From the NCBI GenBank assembly GCA_028823445.1, contig JAPKBH010000001.1, positions 62,001 to 126,000 of the forward strand: a stretch of 64,000 nucleotides of DNA, read 5' to 3'. Of the stretch, positions 34,630 through 43,988 are shown one piece after another. The position numbers were made by a program, and so were the translations under genes. Within the stretch, counting starts at the first letter, position 1, and each line of letters opens with the position of its first letter. Source of the DNA: Acidimicrobiales bacterium. GTDB taxonomy: Bacteria; Actinomycetota; Acidimicrobiia; Acidimicrobiales; MedAcidi-G1. The notes beneath the pieces are model-generated. The model made no database searches. It was not told the DNA's origin and saw only the letters and a list, made by a program, of their open reading frames with translations.

Positions 34630-35519
34630 ACGCTCTTGAAGAATTTCGCCAATCAGTGGGCCCCCACGGACCGGTAGCGGTTGTAGGTGGACGCACCCGG
34701 TGGCACCTCGGCGGTTCAATAGACCCCCAAGCACGGTTGATAACCGCACCCCAAGGTATTGAGGCACTGGACCCCTCCGAGATGACGGTTAGCCTGGGCG
34801 CCGGTACGCCGCTAGACATGCTCGATGAAGCGCTAGCTGAACACGGCCAAGAAGTCGCTCTTGCCGGGCCTCCGGGAGCCACCGTAGGGGGAGCCTTAGC
34901 GGTGGGTCACGACAGCCTGCGCCGCCGCCGCATAGGTTCCGCCCGGGATGTCTTGCTGCAAGCCAACTACGTCGATGCTCAAGGCGAATTAATAAAAGCC
35001 GGGGGGCCAACCGTAAAAAACGTCACCGGTTACGACCTCTGCCGATTGTTGGTGGGCTCGCTGGGCACCCTGGGTTTTTTCGGTAGCGTAATTTTACGTA
35101 CCCGGCCTCGGCCCGAAATAACCATGTGGTTAAGCGGGCCAACTAAACCTGAATGTTTCTTAACCGAAATTTATCGCCCGGCCACCATCTTGTGGGATGG
35201 AAAGCAAACTGCGGTTTGCCTTGAGGGCTACCAAGAAGATGTAGAAAAACAAGCACAGAAACTCCACGCACTAGGCCTAGAAACGAGCAGCGACCTGTGC
35301 CCCATGGTGCTACCGCCACACCGACAACGCTTGAATGGTGGTCCACTAAAAAATGGCACTGTCGCTGATGTAGGTTCTTCAGTTCTTTACGGGCCGCAGC
35401 CGGCAGAAGCACCGGAAACCACCCCCGGGGTTCAACGGGTGGTGGATCGACTTCGCCACCAATTTGACCCAGAAGGCCGGCTAAACCCGGGCCGTAACCC
35501 GCAACGGATGTCCACATGA
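34626..35519 (+). CDS. glcE: Glycolate oxidase subunit GlcE
   Basis: The second FAD-binding subunit of the same complex. Of about 297 residues, the first half has the FAD domain in short form: PVAVVGGRTRWHLGG, PGATVGGALAVGHDSLRRRR and the family mark VKNVTGYDLCRLLVGSLGTLG. The C-terminal DRLRHQFDPEGRLNPGR is the standard ending. The start at 34626 uses the ATGA overlap with glcD; an ATG 6 nt upstream and a longer open frame exist but add nothing conserved. It overlaps glcF by ATGA. Confidence 0.9.
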   Translation: MNALEEFRQSVGPHGPVAVVGGRTRWHLGGSIDPQARLITAPQGIEALDPSEMTVSLGAGTPLDMLDEALAEHGQEVALAGPPGATVGGALAVGHDSLRRRRIGSARDVLLQANYVDAQGELIKAGGPTVKNVTGYDLCRLLVGSLGTLGFFGSVILRTRPRPEITMWLSGPTKPECFLTEIYRPATILWDGKQTAVCLEGYQEDVEKQAQKLHALGLETSSDLCPMVLPPHRQRLNGGPLKNGTVADVGSSVLYGPQPAEAPETTPGVQRVVDRLRHQFDPEGRLNPGRNPQRMST

Positions 35520-36697
35520 ACTTGCCTTTGGGCCTTGACCCAGACGAACTAGCGGTCTGTGTTTCGTGTGGCCTCTGCTTGCCGCATTGCCCGACTTACC
35601 GAGTGAGTCTCGATGAACGCTACTCGCCTCGGGGTCGGATCAACTTGATGCGTGCCGTTGAAGAGGGAACGCTCACCATGGACCAAGAATGGTTCGACTC
35701 TCTGGATACTTGTATCCAGTGTTTGGGCTGCGAAACTGCGTGCCCTTCTGGGGTGAAGTACGGGTCGCTTATTTCTGGCACCAAAACCGCTATGGCGCAA
35801 CAGCGCACACCGGGACACAAACTCCGGGCCGGGCTTTGGGTTCTTAAACATCCCCGATTGCTTGTGTGGGGGAGTAGAGCGATGGCCGTTGTGCAGCGCC
35901 TGGGCCTCCTGTCCCGCAACTCTTCGCTGTGGCCAAAAAAAATCCCTTTGCGGCGCCCGAAGTCCACCGCTACCGCAACCGGCGAAGTAGTGCTGTTCAC
36001 GGGGTGTGTCATGGACACGTGGATGCCCGAGGTGCATCGAGCGGCCGAAAAAGTTCTACAAGCTAGTGGTACCGCGGTGATGCTTTCTGGGACAGCAACC
36101 GGTTGCTGTGGAGCGCTCCATGAGCACGCCGGTTTGACCGACCAAGCTCAACAACGAGCACAGCGGGTGATGGATTCGCTACCCGGCGAGCACCCGATTT
36201 TGGTCGATGCGGCGGGGTGCGGGGCTGCCCTAAAAAATTATGGACACCTCTTGGGGACCGAGCAAGCCCAAGAATTTGCCGAAAGAGTTTTTGATGTACA
36301 AGAGTGGCTCGCTAAGCATCCAGAACGTTTGGCAAAAATCCCCCTTAAGGAAACTCAGCGGCCGCCGGTAATTGTTCAAGACCCCTGCCATCTTCGCCAT
36401 GCTCAGCAATGCCATGAAGCAGTTCGTGTCGTACTGGCTCCGGTGGCCGAATTAGTGGAACTCGACGATGAGGGCCTCTGCTGCGGGGCCGGTGGATCCT
36501 TTTCTCTGGTGCACCCTGAGTTAGCCCAAGGGGTACGGGAACGTAAAATGGAAGCCATTGCCCGGGCCGGCAACCACGAGGTAGTGAGTGCAAACCCAGG
36601 CTGTGCTTTACATCTTGGAGCGGCGGGGGCCAAGGTCCGGCATCCTCTAGAGTTGTTGGCAGAAGCAATCGTTGACCCTCAGGAGCCCGGAACATGA
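35516..36697 (+). CDS. glcF: Glycolate oxidase iron-sulfur subunit GlcF
   Basis: It passes electrons from GlcDE to the quinone pool. Two [4Fe-4S] ferredoxin motifs are intact: C-V-S-C-G-L-C-L-P-H-C-P at about 14-25 and C-I-Q-C-L-G-C-E-T-A-C-P near 64-75. Two CCG domains follow (CCGALHEHAG near 199 and CCGAGGSFSL near 322), typical of the heterodisulfide-reductase-like C-terminal part. The 393-residue length is normal. It ends with an ATGA overlap with a short coiled-coil gene. Confidence 0.93.
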   Translation: MNLPLGLDPDELAVCVSCGLCLPHCPTYRVSLDERYSPRGRINLMRAVEEGTLTMDQEWFDSLDTCIQCLGCETACPSGVKYGSLISGTKTAMAQQRTPGHKLRAGLWVLKHPRLLVWGSRAMAVVQRLGLLSRNSSLWPKKIPLRRPKSTATATGEVVLFTGCVMDTWMPEVHRAAEKVLQASGTAVMLSGTATGCCGALHEHAGLTDQAQQRAQRVMDSLPGEHPILVDAAGCGAALKNYGHLLGTEQAQEFAERVFDVQEWLAKHPERLAKIPLKETQRPPVIVQDPCHLRHAQQCHEAVRVVLAPVAELVELDDEGLCCGAGGSFSLVHPELAQGVRERKMEAIARAGNHEVVSANPGCALHLGAAGAKVRHPLELLAEAIVDPQEPGT

Positions 36698-36897
36698 GCG
36701 ACCAGTATCAAGAAATAAGTAATCGTCTTATGGCTATTTCCGAAGAGATCGCCGATCTGGCCCTTGCGGACCTCCGTGATTCCCTTGAAGAGGGTCGGCA
36801 GAAAACTACCCCTTTGGAAAAGCGCCTAACCCGTGCTCGGCGAGCAGTAGAGAAAGCCGCCATACTTCTGGACCCATCTGGCCAAGACGTTTTTTAA
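36694..36897 (+). CDS. Short helical protein coupled to glcF (67 aa)
   Basis: A 67-residue cytoplasmic protein, nearly all helical by look: ISNRLMAISEEIADLALADL, then a basic stretch EKRLTRARRAVEKAAILL. Heptad-like Leu/Ile spacing suggests a coiled coil or helical hairpin. I know no named family. It is the fourth gene of the glcDEF operon by ATGA overlap, so it is made together with the complex and might be an assembly or regulatory partner. Its stop overlaps that of the convergent LOG gene by TTAA. Confidence 0.6.
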   Translation: MSDQYQEISNRLMAISEEIADLALADLRDSLEEGRQKTTPLEKRLTRARRAVEKAAILLDPSGQDVF

Positions 36898-37928
36898 CTG
36901 GGGTAGTCGTTTAGGGCATCGATTAACAAGCGGACCCTAGATTGACCAGCACGGTGGTAGCGCAAAGCCAAACGGTGCAAGTTCACCTGGTCGTCATCGC
37001 TTAACTCGGCGCTGGTGGCTTCGATGCGCTCGATGTTTCCGCTTTCTAGCAGGTCGCCAAATTCTGAATTTAAGGAAGAAAGCTCGGCGTCTTCAACGGG
37101 CCGATTTAAGCGGAGAACCAATCGCCCGGCCACGAAACGGATCGAATGAAAAGTGGAATAAAAATGGCAAAGATGGTCGGCGGCTTGCGCCGGGTCGCTG
37201 GTGACATGGATAAAAGCCAGGTCATTTTCGCTTATAAGTTGACCTTCGAGTAGTTCGGTGCGTATGAAGTCCACCCAACGTTCCCAGTAGGTGCTGCCCG
37301 GGGGGTCCAAAAGAACAACCGGACTAATGGGAGATTTTCCGGTTTGCATAAGAGTTAAGAGTTCGAAGGCCTCGTCCATGGTGCCAAACCCACCAGGGAG
37401 CAATGCGTAACCATGGGATTCCTTCATGAAGGTGACCTTGCGGGTAAAAAAATATTTAAAGTTAATCAACTTGGGGTCATCGGCGATGAAGGAGTTAGCG
37501 GTGTTCTCGAAAGGTAAATCGATGTTGATGCCGAAAGAATTTTCTGTACCTGCCCCTTCTAAACCGGCGGCCATAATCCCTGGCCCGGCGCCCGTCATGA
37601 CCATCCAATCTCGTTTAACCATTTCGGCACCAAACAAGCGGGCACTTTGGTAAGTGGGGTCACCTTTTTCAATACGGGCCGAGCCAAACAAGGTAGCTTT
37701 TCGTTGGTCTCGATAGGGCGAAAAAACGTGAAAAGCATGCCGTAGTTCTTTTAAGGCATTGTTGACCAGTTTTAATTCACCTCGGTCAGCGTTTTCGTTT
37801 CCGAGACGAAAAGCGGTGACCAAGATTTCTGCGATGAGGTCCCGGTTCTCACTCGGGACGGCCTCCACGAACTCCAGTATTTCCTGATCTATCTGGTCAT
37901 GGCCGGTTCGGTAGTTTCGCAAACTCAT
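36894..37928 (-). CDS. LOG-family protein (cytokinin-riboside-phosphoribohydrolase-like)
   Basis: A 344-residue Rossmann-fold protein. The LOG signature is P178-G-G-F-G-T-M-D-E186, with GAGPGIMAAGLEGAG (residues 113-127) as the nucleotide loop. Typical members cleave the N-glycosidic bond of adenosine monophosphate derivatives; this one is longer, with an N-terminal helical region of about 75 residues and a C-terminal part rich in helices, as in the large Rossmann nucleotide-binding group whose substrate is not known. The start is backed by a TAnnnT box 6 nt upstream. Confidence 0.8.
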   Translation of the reverse strand: MSLRNYRTGHDQIDQEILEFVEAVPSENRDLIAEILVTAFRLGNENADRGELKLVNNALKELRHAFHVFSPYRDQRKATLFGSARIEKGDPTYQSARLFGAEMVKRDWMVMTGAGPGIMAAGLEGAGTENSFGINIDLPFENTANSFIADDPKLINFKYFFTRKVTFMKESHGYALLPGGFGTMDEAFELLTLMQTGKSPISPVVLLDPPGSTYWERWVDFIRTELLEGQLISENDLAFIHVTSDPAQAADHLCHFYSTFHSIRFVAGRLVLRLNRPVEDAELSSLNSEFGDLLESGNIERIEATSAELSDDDQVNLHRLALRYHRAGQSRVRLLIDALNDYPS

Positions 37929-37934
37929 GGGGCA

Positions 37935-37940
37935 ACACTA
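37935..37940 (-). promoter_or_regulatory. Leaderless-type -10 box for the LOG gene
   Basis: On the minus strand: TAGTGT, TGCCCC (6 nt), then ATG at 37928. It lies within the short gap after the fbiC stop. Confidence 0.55.
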
Positions 37941-37953
37941 GGCGCTGATTGTT

Positions 37954-40338
37954 TCAAGCACCGACCACTGGTATTAACACCCGGCCGTCATCGGCGCGAT
38001 TTACCGTAAGGCGGGTGTCTCTGGTTACTGGTTTGTACAGCGTGGTGCGCTGCTGCAGAGGGCGCCCCAACGGCTCCACTAGGCGACTCAAGTCAATCTC
38101 GGTGACCTGCTGGCCGTGGTCGGCGCCAGCGGCCCGGGAGATGCTTTCATCAATAAGGGTGCCCCCCACGTCGTTGGCCCCCGACTGAAGTAGTTGGCGC
38201 ACCCCATCAAAACCAATCTTCACCCAGGAGGCTTGAATGTTATCAATTAAACCGTGGTAGGTGATACGAGCCACGGCGTGCATAAGCAAGGTCTCTCGAA
38301 AGGTAGGCCCGCGGCGAGAACGGTGTTGTAAATAAATGGGCGACGCCATGTGGACAAATGGAAGGCCCACAAACTCGGTGAACCCGCCGGTCTCTTTTTG
38401 CAGATCTCGGCACAGTAACAAGTGGCGCACCCAATGTTCGGGGCGCTCAATAGAGCCAAACATGATGGTGATGTTGGAGCGCAAACCCACCTGATGGGCC
38501 GTGCGATGAGCCTCGAGCCATTCTTCGGTATTGATTTTGTCGGGGCAAAGATCAGCCCGTACCTCGTCGCAAAGAATTTCTGCTGCAGTGCCGGGCAGTG
38601 TTTTTAACCCAGCTTCCATAATGCGTTCAAGGTATTCAGCGAGGGGTTGCCCTAAACGTTGCGCCCCTACTGTGACCTCTAATGCAGTAAAGCCGTGAAC
38701 ATGCATATCGGGGACAGCTTGGCAAACGGCACGGGTCACGTCGATGTAATAGTCGCCGTCAAAGTCTGGGTGGATGCCCCCCTGAAGGCAAACCTCCGTG
38801 GCCCCCATGCGAGCGGCGTCCGCAGCCCGTTGGGCAATTTCGTCAAATTCCAGGAGGTAAGGCCGGCCCCTTAAGTTCAGCGACAAAGGACCTTTCGAAA
38901 AACCACAAAAACGACATTTGTAGGTGCATACGTTGGTGTAGTTGATGTTTCGATTGGCGACCCAAGTTACGGCATCACCCACGGTGTCTTTACGCAACTG
39001 GTCGGCTACTTCGGCCACGGCCGCTACTTGTGGGCCGCGAGCGGCAAACAGTGCCGTCATTTCGGGGGCACCCACTTCTTGTCCTGCGAGGACCCCGTCG
39101 AGGACTTCTCGAAGGTGGCCGGTGATTTTATGGGGAGCCGGTACCAAGGTAAGAGGGGCAACCGGCACCCCGGAGTACCAACCCGTTGAGGGTTCGCCAA
39201 TGGCTTGCATTTCGCTGTCTGGTTCAGGGCCCGCTTCAAAGCGCTCGGGAAAAAAGGCTCCAGGGTCGTCGCGGGCTAAGCCCTCGCTGTCTGAACGGTC
39301 CATGATTGAGAAATGTAAAGCAGTATCAAACCAACGGTCTGGGTCGGTAACAAACTCGGGGTGGGCGGTAAGCCGAGGGGCGAGTGCTAAGCCTCGATCT
39401 TCGGTGGCTTGGCGCAGGCTGTCTAGTGATGGCCAAGGGCGTTCCGGGTTCACATGGTCGGCGGTAACTGGGGAGACCCCGCCCCAGTCATCAAGGCCTG
39501 CATCAAGCAACAGGCCAAAGTCGTCAGACAAATTTGGCGGAGCCTGCACGTGGACTTCGGGGGGAAGGATTAAGCGCGCTAAAGCTATGGCTTCCAGAAA
39601 TTCATCCACCGGGCAAGGTGGAGACTGGTGCATGGCTGTGCCTGCCTTGGGTAAAAAGTTTTGCACGATTACTTCTTGGATGTGGCCGTAGCGAAGATGC
39701 GCAGCAGCGATGGCTTCCAGAGCAGCAATGCGGTCGAGGCGTTCTTCGCCGATCCCCACCAAAATACCGGTAGTGAAAGGAATGGCTAAACGGCCGGCTG
39801 CCTCCAAGGTGGCTAGTCGGCGGGCTGGGTCTTTATCTGGGGCACCCCGGTGGCAATCTAAGTCGGGGACCAGCGACTCAACCATCATCCCTTGCGAGGG
39901 AGAGACAGAACGGAGTTGCTGTAGTTCATCCTGGTTCAAGGCGCCGGCATTGGCGTGGGGGAGGAGCCCGGTCTCGTCGAGAACCAGTTGGGCCATGGCC
40001 GCCAAGTAGTCAATGGTGGAGGTGTACCCGTGTTCTTTGAGCCAGTCGGCGGCTAGGGGGTAGCGCAACTCTGGGCGCTCACCCAAGGTAAAGAGGGCCT
40101 CGTGGCAACCCATTAGCGCACCCTGGCGGGCAATATCAAGCACCTGCTCTGGCGAAAGATAGGGCGCTTCAAGGCGAGCCGGTGGTTGGGCAAAGGTGCA
40201 GTAACCGCAGCGGTCTTGGCACAACATGGTGAGGGGAATAAAAACTTTAGGGCTAAAAGTAATACGGTTCCCGAACTGTTTTTGACGGCGTTGGCGGGCT
40301 AAAGAAAAAAGCTCTGGGCCGGTGGGGAATGAGGTCAT
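37954..40338 (-). CDS. fbiC: FO synthase, fused CofG-CofH (F420 biosynthesis)
   Basis: It makes the deazaflavin chromophore FO of coenzyme F420 from tyrosine and a ribityl-uracil. The 794-residue chain holds two radical-SAM domains. The N-terminal CofG half has C40-x3-C44-x2-C47 (LCQDRCGYCTFAQ), and the C-terminal CofH half has C471-x3-C475-x2-C478 (CTYKCRFCGFSK). Both also carry their usual late motifs (QEVIVQNFLPKAGT; LQGGIHPDFDGDYY). The ATG overlaps the stop of an HxlR-type regulator (ATGA), so the two are co-translated. The fused form is the actinobacterial arrangement. Confidence 0.95.
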   Translation of the reverse strand: MTSFPTGPELFSLARQRRQKQFGNRITFSPKVFIPLTMLCQDRCGYCTFAQPPARLEAPYLSPEQVLDIARQGALMGCHEALFTLGERPELRYPLAADWLKEHGYTSTIDYLAAMAQLVLDETGLLPHANAGALNQDELQQLRSVSPSQGMMVESLVPDLDCHRGAPDKDPARRLATLEAAGRLAIPFTTGILVGIGEERLDRIAALEAIAAAHLRYGHIQEVIVQNFLPKAGTAMHQSPPCPVDEFLEAIALARLILPPEVHVQAPPNLSDDFGLLLDAGLDDWGGVSPVTADHVNPERPWPSLDSLRQATEDRGLALAPRLTAHPEFVTDPDRWFDTALHFSIMDRSDSEGLARDDPGAFFPERFEAGPEPDSEMQAIGEPSTGWYSGVPVAPLTLVPAPHKITGHLREVLDGVLAGQEVGAPEMTALFAARGPQVAAVAEVADQLRKDTVGDAVTWVANRNINYTNVCTYKCRFCGFSKGPLSLNLRGRPYLLEFDEIAQRAADAARMGATEVCLQGGIHPDFDGDYYIDVTRAVCQAVPDMHVHGFTALEVTVGAQRLGQPLAEYLERIMEAGLKTLPGTAAEILCDEVRADLCPDKINTEEWLEAHRTAHQVGLRSNITIMFGSIERPEHWVRHLLLCRDLQKETGGFTEFVGLPFVHMASPIYLQHRSRRGPTFRETLLMHAVARITYHGLIDNIQASWVKIGFDGVRQLLQSGANDVGGTLIDESISRAAGADHGQQVTEIDLSRLVEPLGRPLQQRTTLYKPVTRDTRLTVNRADDGRVLIPVVGA

Positions 40339-40814
40339 GGGGTGTTCCTTTGGTGCGGGGTATGGCCGGGGCCGGGACGGCTAGCAATTTGTTGAGCGGC
40401 TATGTCTTGATGGCAATGAGAGCAGTGCACCGTTTGGTCTAGTGGGGTGCCGCAGGTTTGGTGTACCAGCAGCGTCGGGGGTCCTTCTTCGGCGTACCAG
40501 GTGTCTCCCCAGTGCATGAGGGCAATGAGGGCGGGGGAGAGGTCTCGGCCCTTAGCGGTAAGAAGGTATTGGTGGCGAACCGGGCGCTGCTGGTAGGGCT
40601 GTCGTTCAACGATTTCATGGTCGATGAGTTTGTTTAGCCGGTTGCTCAAAAGATTACGGGCGATGCCGAGGTCTCTTTGGAGGTCCTCAAAGCGCCGTAC
40701 ACCGCGAAAGAGATCTCGTAATATAAGCAGGGTCCATCGGTCGCCGATGGCCTCCAAGGTGGCGGCTAGCGAACAAGTAGCGGTAGGGGAAGTAACGGTT
40801 GCGTGGCTTGGCAT
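40335..40814 (-). CDS. HxlR-family transcriptional regulator
   Basis: A 159-residue winged-helix regulator. CSLAATLEAIGDRWTLLILRDLFRGVRRFEDLQ (HxlR signature with the leading Cys), then LGIARNLLSNRLNKLIDHEIVERQPYQ forms the HTH and wing, residues about 10-95. The C-terminal tail has a metal-site pattern, HQTCG...HCSHCHQ, with three Cys and several His. HxlR proteins often sense thiol or aldehyde stress. The start at 40814 is placed by a TAnnnT box 6 nt upstream; the frame is open 15 codons further. The stop overlaps fbiC, so control of F420 synthesis is likely. Confidence 0.85.
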   Translation of the reverse strand: MPSHATVTSPTATCSLAATLEAIGDRWTLLILRDLFRGVRRFEDLQRDLGIARNLLSNRLNKLIDHEIVERQPYQQRPVRHQYLLTAKGRDLSPALIALMHWGDTWYAEEGPPTLLVHQTCGTPLDQTVHCSHCHQDIAAQQIASRPGPGHTPHQRNTP

Positions 40815-40820
40815 GGCCAC

Positions 40821-40826
40821 AATGTA
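40821..40826 (-). promoter_or_regulatory. Leaderless-type -10 box for the HxlR-fbiC operon
   Basis: On the minus strand: TACATT, GTGGCC (6 nt), then ATG at 40814. Confidence 0.6.
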
Positions 40827-40862
40827 GCAGTCCGTAGCAAAAAGAAACGGACTAGGCAAAGA

Positions 40863-41951
40863 TTAAAAAGTAGCGACCTTTTCAGCCAAGTTGGCGAGTA
40901 AATCGTCGAATGATTTCACGAAGGCGGCCACCCCTTCATCTTCGAGCACTTGTGAAACGTCTTCCATGTTCACCCCTAAAGCTTCTAATTTGGCCAGCAC
41001 CTGATGGGCATGCCCTGGGTCGGCATCCACGGTGCGAGCCACCGTGCCGTGGTCGGCAAAAGCGACCAATGTGTTATCGGGAAGTGTGTTTACTGTGTCG
41101 GGGCCAATGAGGGCATCTACGTACAGTGTGTCGGGATAGTCGGGGTTTTTGGTGGAGGTTGATGCCCATAGCGGACGCTGAACCTTGGCCCCTCGATCCA
41201 CCAAGGCTTCCCAACGAGGGCCAGTAAACGTTTCTAAAAACAAGTGGTAGGCCGCTTGCCCCTGAGCGACGGCGCCCTGGCCTTTCAACGCAGTTGCTTC
41301 CGGAGTGCCCAAAGCATCTAAACGATTATCTACTTCAGTTTCGGTACGGCTAATGAAAAAAGAAGCCACCGAAGAAACCGCCGAAAGGTCACCAGGGCAA
41401 CGCTCAAGACCCGACAGGTAAGCCTCCATGACTGCTTGATAGCGAGAAAGAGAAAAAATCAAAGTCACGTTTACGCTGCGGCCTTCGGCAATCATTTGCT
41501 CAATGGCCGGGATGCCTGCTTGAGTGGCCGGAATCTTAATGTAAACATTGGGTTGGTCTATGCGCTGATGCAATGCTCGGGCTGCGGCAATGGTGCCTTC
41601 AGTGTCGGGAGCCAAGGTGGGGTCAACCTCTACTGAAACAAAGCCGTCCACGCCGTCGCTGGATTCGTAAAGGGGGCGCAAAACGCCAAGCGCACCCTCT
41701 ATGTCGCTGACCACTAAAGCCCAGTAGCTTTCCTCTATGGAAGCCCCGGCTGCTTTGAGTTCTTGTAGTTGTTCGTCGTAGGCATCGGTGCCGGTCATGG
41801 CTTTTTCAAAAATGGAAGGATTAGAAGTGATGCCGCGCACCCCGCCGTCTACCCATTTCTGCAATTCACCGGAGGCCACCCACGATCGGCGCAAATTATC
41901 CAACCAGGGGCTTTGTCCCTGTTGTTCGAAAAGGTCATGGAGTCGGCTCAT
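40863..41951 (-). CDS. tal: Transaldolase
   Basis: It transfers the dihydroxyacetone group from sedoheptulose-7-phosphate to glyceraldehyde-3-phosphate in the non-oxidative pentose-phosphate pathway. The 362-residue TIM barrel has GGVRGITSNPSIFEKAM near residue 36 and the Schiff-base lysine K139 in VYIKIPATQAG. SVNVTLIFSLSRYQAVMEAYLSG and the C-terminal QRPLWASTSTKNPDYPDTLY are those of the long actinobacterial type. It follows tkt by 7 nt with an AGGAA site, so both are one operon. Confidence 0.95.
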   Translation of the reverse strand: MSRLHDLFEQQGQSPWLDNLRRSWVASGELQKWVDGGVRGITSNPSIFEKAMTGTDAYDEQLQELKAAGASIEESYWALVVSDIEGALGVLRPLYESSDGVDGFVSVEVDPTLAPDTEGTIAAARALHQRIDQPNVYIKIPATQAGIPAIEQMIAEGRSVNVTLIFSLSRYQAVMEAYLSGLERCPGDLSAVSSVASFFISRTETEVDNRLDALGTPEATALKGQGAVAQGQAAYHLFLETFTGPRWEALVDRGAKVQRPLWASTSTKNPDYPDTLYVDALIGPDTVNTLPDNTLVAFADHGTVARTVDADPGHAHQVLAKLEALGVNMEDVSQVLEDEGVAAFVKSFDDLLANLAEKVATF

Positions 41952-41958
41952 GGGGTTC

Positions 41959-43920
41959 CTAACGGTTAACGAGTTGATGGGCGGCAGTTACCACAGCTTC
42001 GGCGGTCATTCCCAAGCGGGCCATAACCTCGTCGCCGGGGGCGGAAGCCCCAAAGCGATCAATACCAAGAGGGAGGTCGGCCCAACGATGCCAACCCATG
42101 GTGCTGCCCGCTTCGATAGAGACCGCCGGTACACCGGAGGGTAAAATTTCTTCACGGTAAGCAGCATCTTGTGCCGCGAAGAGATCCATGGAGGGCATAG
42201 AAACCACCCGTACGGCCAAGCCTTCGCCCCGTAAGGTCTCTGCCGCCTCGACAATTAAAGAAACTTCGCTGCCGGTTGCCATCAAAATGATGTCAGGACG
42301 TTCAGCAGCATCGCTTAAGACATAAGCACCGCGAGCCACCTTGGAGCGGTCATCCGTTCCTTCAAGTACCGGCACGTTTTGGCGAGTCAAGATGAGCGCT
42401 GAAGGCCCGGGCCCTTGGATAGCGAGTTGCCAAGCGGCGGCGGTCTCGTTGGCATCAGCAGGGCGCAAGACCCGCAAACCGGGCATGGTCCGCAAGGAAG
42501 CCACGTGTTCAATCGGTTGGTGAGTGGGGCCGTCTTCGCCCACGCCGACCGAGTCGTGACTCCAAACAAAAATGTTTTTCGCCTGGGTCAGTGCTGCTAA
42601 ACGCACCGCACCTCGCATGTAATCGCTGAAGACTAAAAAAGTACCGTTGACGGGAACAAACCCGCCGTGCAAAGCCAAGCCATTGCAGATAGCCCCCATA
42701 GCGTGTTCGCGTACCCCAAAGTAAATTTGGCGGCCTTCTGGGCATTCGCTGCTCTGCACCCCGTGGCCTTTAATGGTGGTACCGGTATTGCCGGTCAGGT
42801 CAGCGCCACCGCCGATAAGGCCGGGCACAACATCTAATAAGGCTTGTAAACATTCGTTGGAGGCTTTACGGGTGGCCACAGAATCACCCGGCGACCAGCG
42901 GGGAAGTTCGTTGTTCCAATCGTCGAGACCGGTTCCGTCTTGGCCCGCATCCCAAGCAGCACGGTCCCCGGAGTAATTGCGGTAGCGGTCTTCCCATTCT
43001 TGGCGAGATTGCTGTCCGCGTTGGCCAGTCTTTCGGTAAAAGTCCAGGACATCATCCGGCACGTAGAAGGCTTGATCCTCGGGCAACCCCAAGCGTCGTT
43101 TAGTTTCTGCGATGCCCTCATCGGTTAAGGCGTACCCGTGTACACCCGAGGTATCAGCCTCCGGTGAAGGGGCACCAATATGTGAGCGCAGCACAATAAG
43201 TGTCGGGCGGTCGGTGCTTTGTTTCGCGGATTGCAACGCCGCTTCCATGGCGTCTAGATCTTCAGCTGCTTCACCGAGGTCTATGACTTCCCACCCGTAG
43301 GCGGCAAAGCGGGTTGGGGCGTCGTCGGAAAGAGCAATTTCGGTGGGCCCGTCGATGGTGATGTGGTTGTCGTCGTAAACGGCAATAAGTCGCCCCAAAC
43401 CCTGGTGCCCGGCCAGCGAGGCGGCTTCGTGGCTTATCCCCTCTGCCAGGTCGCCATCACCGCAAATAACGTAAGTGAAATGGTCGCAAAGTTCTGACCC
43501 GAAACGTGCCCGCAAGTTGCGTTCCGCTATAGCCATACCGACTGCATTGGTGAACCCTTGACCCAACGGTCCGGTGGTTACTTCGACCCCTGCAGTGTGT
43601 CCGACCTCGGGGTGGCCGGGGGTTGCTGAATCCCATTGGCGGAAATCCTTAAGGTCATCGAGAGTTAAGCCGTAGCCCGTGAGGTGAAGCATGGAGTACA
43701 ACAACATTGAGGCATGCCCGGGAGACAAAATAAAGCGATCCCGGTCGGGCCAAGCGGGGTCCGTGGCGTCGTAGTTTAAGACCCTGGTCCATAAAACGTG
43801 AGCCAAAGGCGCTAAGGCCATGGCTGTTCCTTGGTGTCCAGAACGAGCCGCATGCGGCCCATCCATACCCAAGGCACGTACCACGTTTACTGCTTCTTTT
43901 TCAAGGTCCAGGTTGCTCAT
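41959..43920 (-). CDS. tkt: Transketolase
   Basis: It transfers two-carbon units between sugar phosphates with thiamine diphosphate. The 653-residue chain has the thiamine-binding motif CGDGDLAEGISHEAASLAGHQGL with the metal-binding G-D-G, HPEVGHTAGVEVTTGPLGQG in the first domain, and VWSHDSVGVGEDGPTHQPIEH (active-site Glu and His) in the middle domain. All three domains are complete. It is the first gene of the tkt-tal operon; the ATG has no strong SD, and a TAGGGT box lies about 40 nt upstream. Confidence 0.96.
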   Translation of the reverse strand: MSNLDLEKEAVNVVRALGMDGPHAARSGHQGTAMALAPLAHVLWTRVLNYDATDPAWPDRDRFILSPGHASMLLYSMLHLTGYGLTLDDLKDFRQWDSATPGHPEVGHTAGVEVTTGPLGQGFTNAVGMAIAERNLRARFGSELCDHFTYVICGDGDLAEGISHEAASLAGHQGLGRLIAVYDDNHITIDGPTEIALSDDAPTRFAAYGWEVIDLGEAAEDLDAMEAALQSAKQSTDRPTLIVLRSHIGAPSPEADTSGVHGYALTDEGIAETKRRLGLPEDQAFYVPDDVLDFYRKTGQRGQQSRQEWEDRYRNYSGDRAAWDAGQDGTGLDDWNNELPRWSPGDSVATRKASNECLQALLDVVPGLIGGGADLTGNTGTTIKGHGVQSSECPEGRQIYFGVREHAMGAICNGLALHGGFVPVNGTFLVFSDYMRGAVRLAALTQAKNIFVWSHDSVGVGEDGPTHQPIEHVASLRTMPGLRVLRPADANETAAAWQLAIQGPGPSALILTRQNVPVLEGTDDRSKVARGAYVLSDAAERPDIILMATGSEVSLIVEAAETLRGEGLAVRVVSMPSMDLFAAQDAAYREEILPSGVPAVSIEAGSTMGWHRWADLPLGIDRFGASAPGDEVMARLGMTAEAVVTAAHQLVNR

Positions 43921-43988
43921 AAGAAAAACTTTTCGTTGAGGGGAAAGACAGCAGCCACCCTATCCCCCCGGCACCGGTTGGTCGGGTA

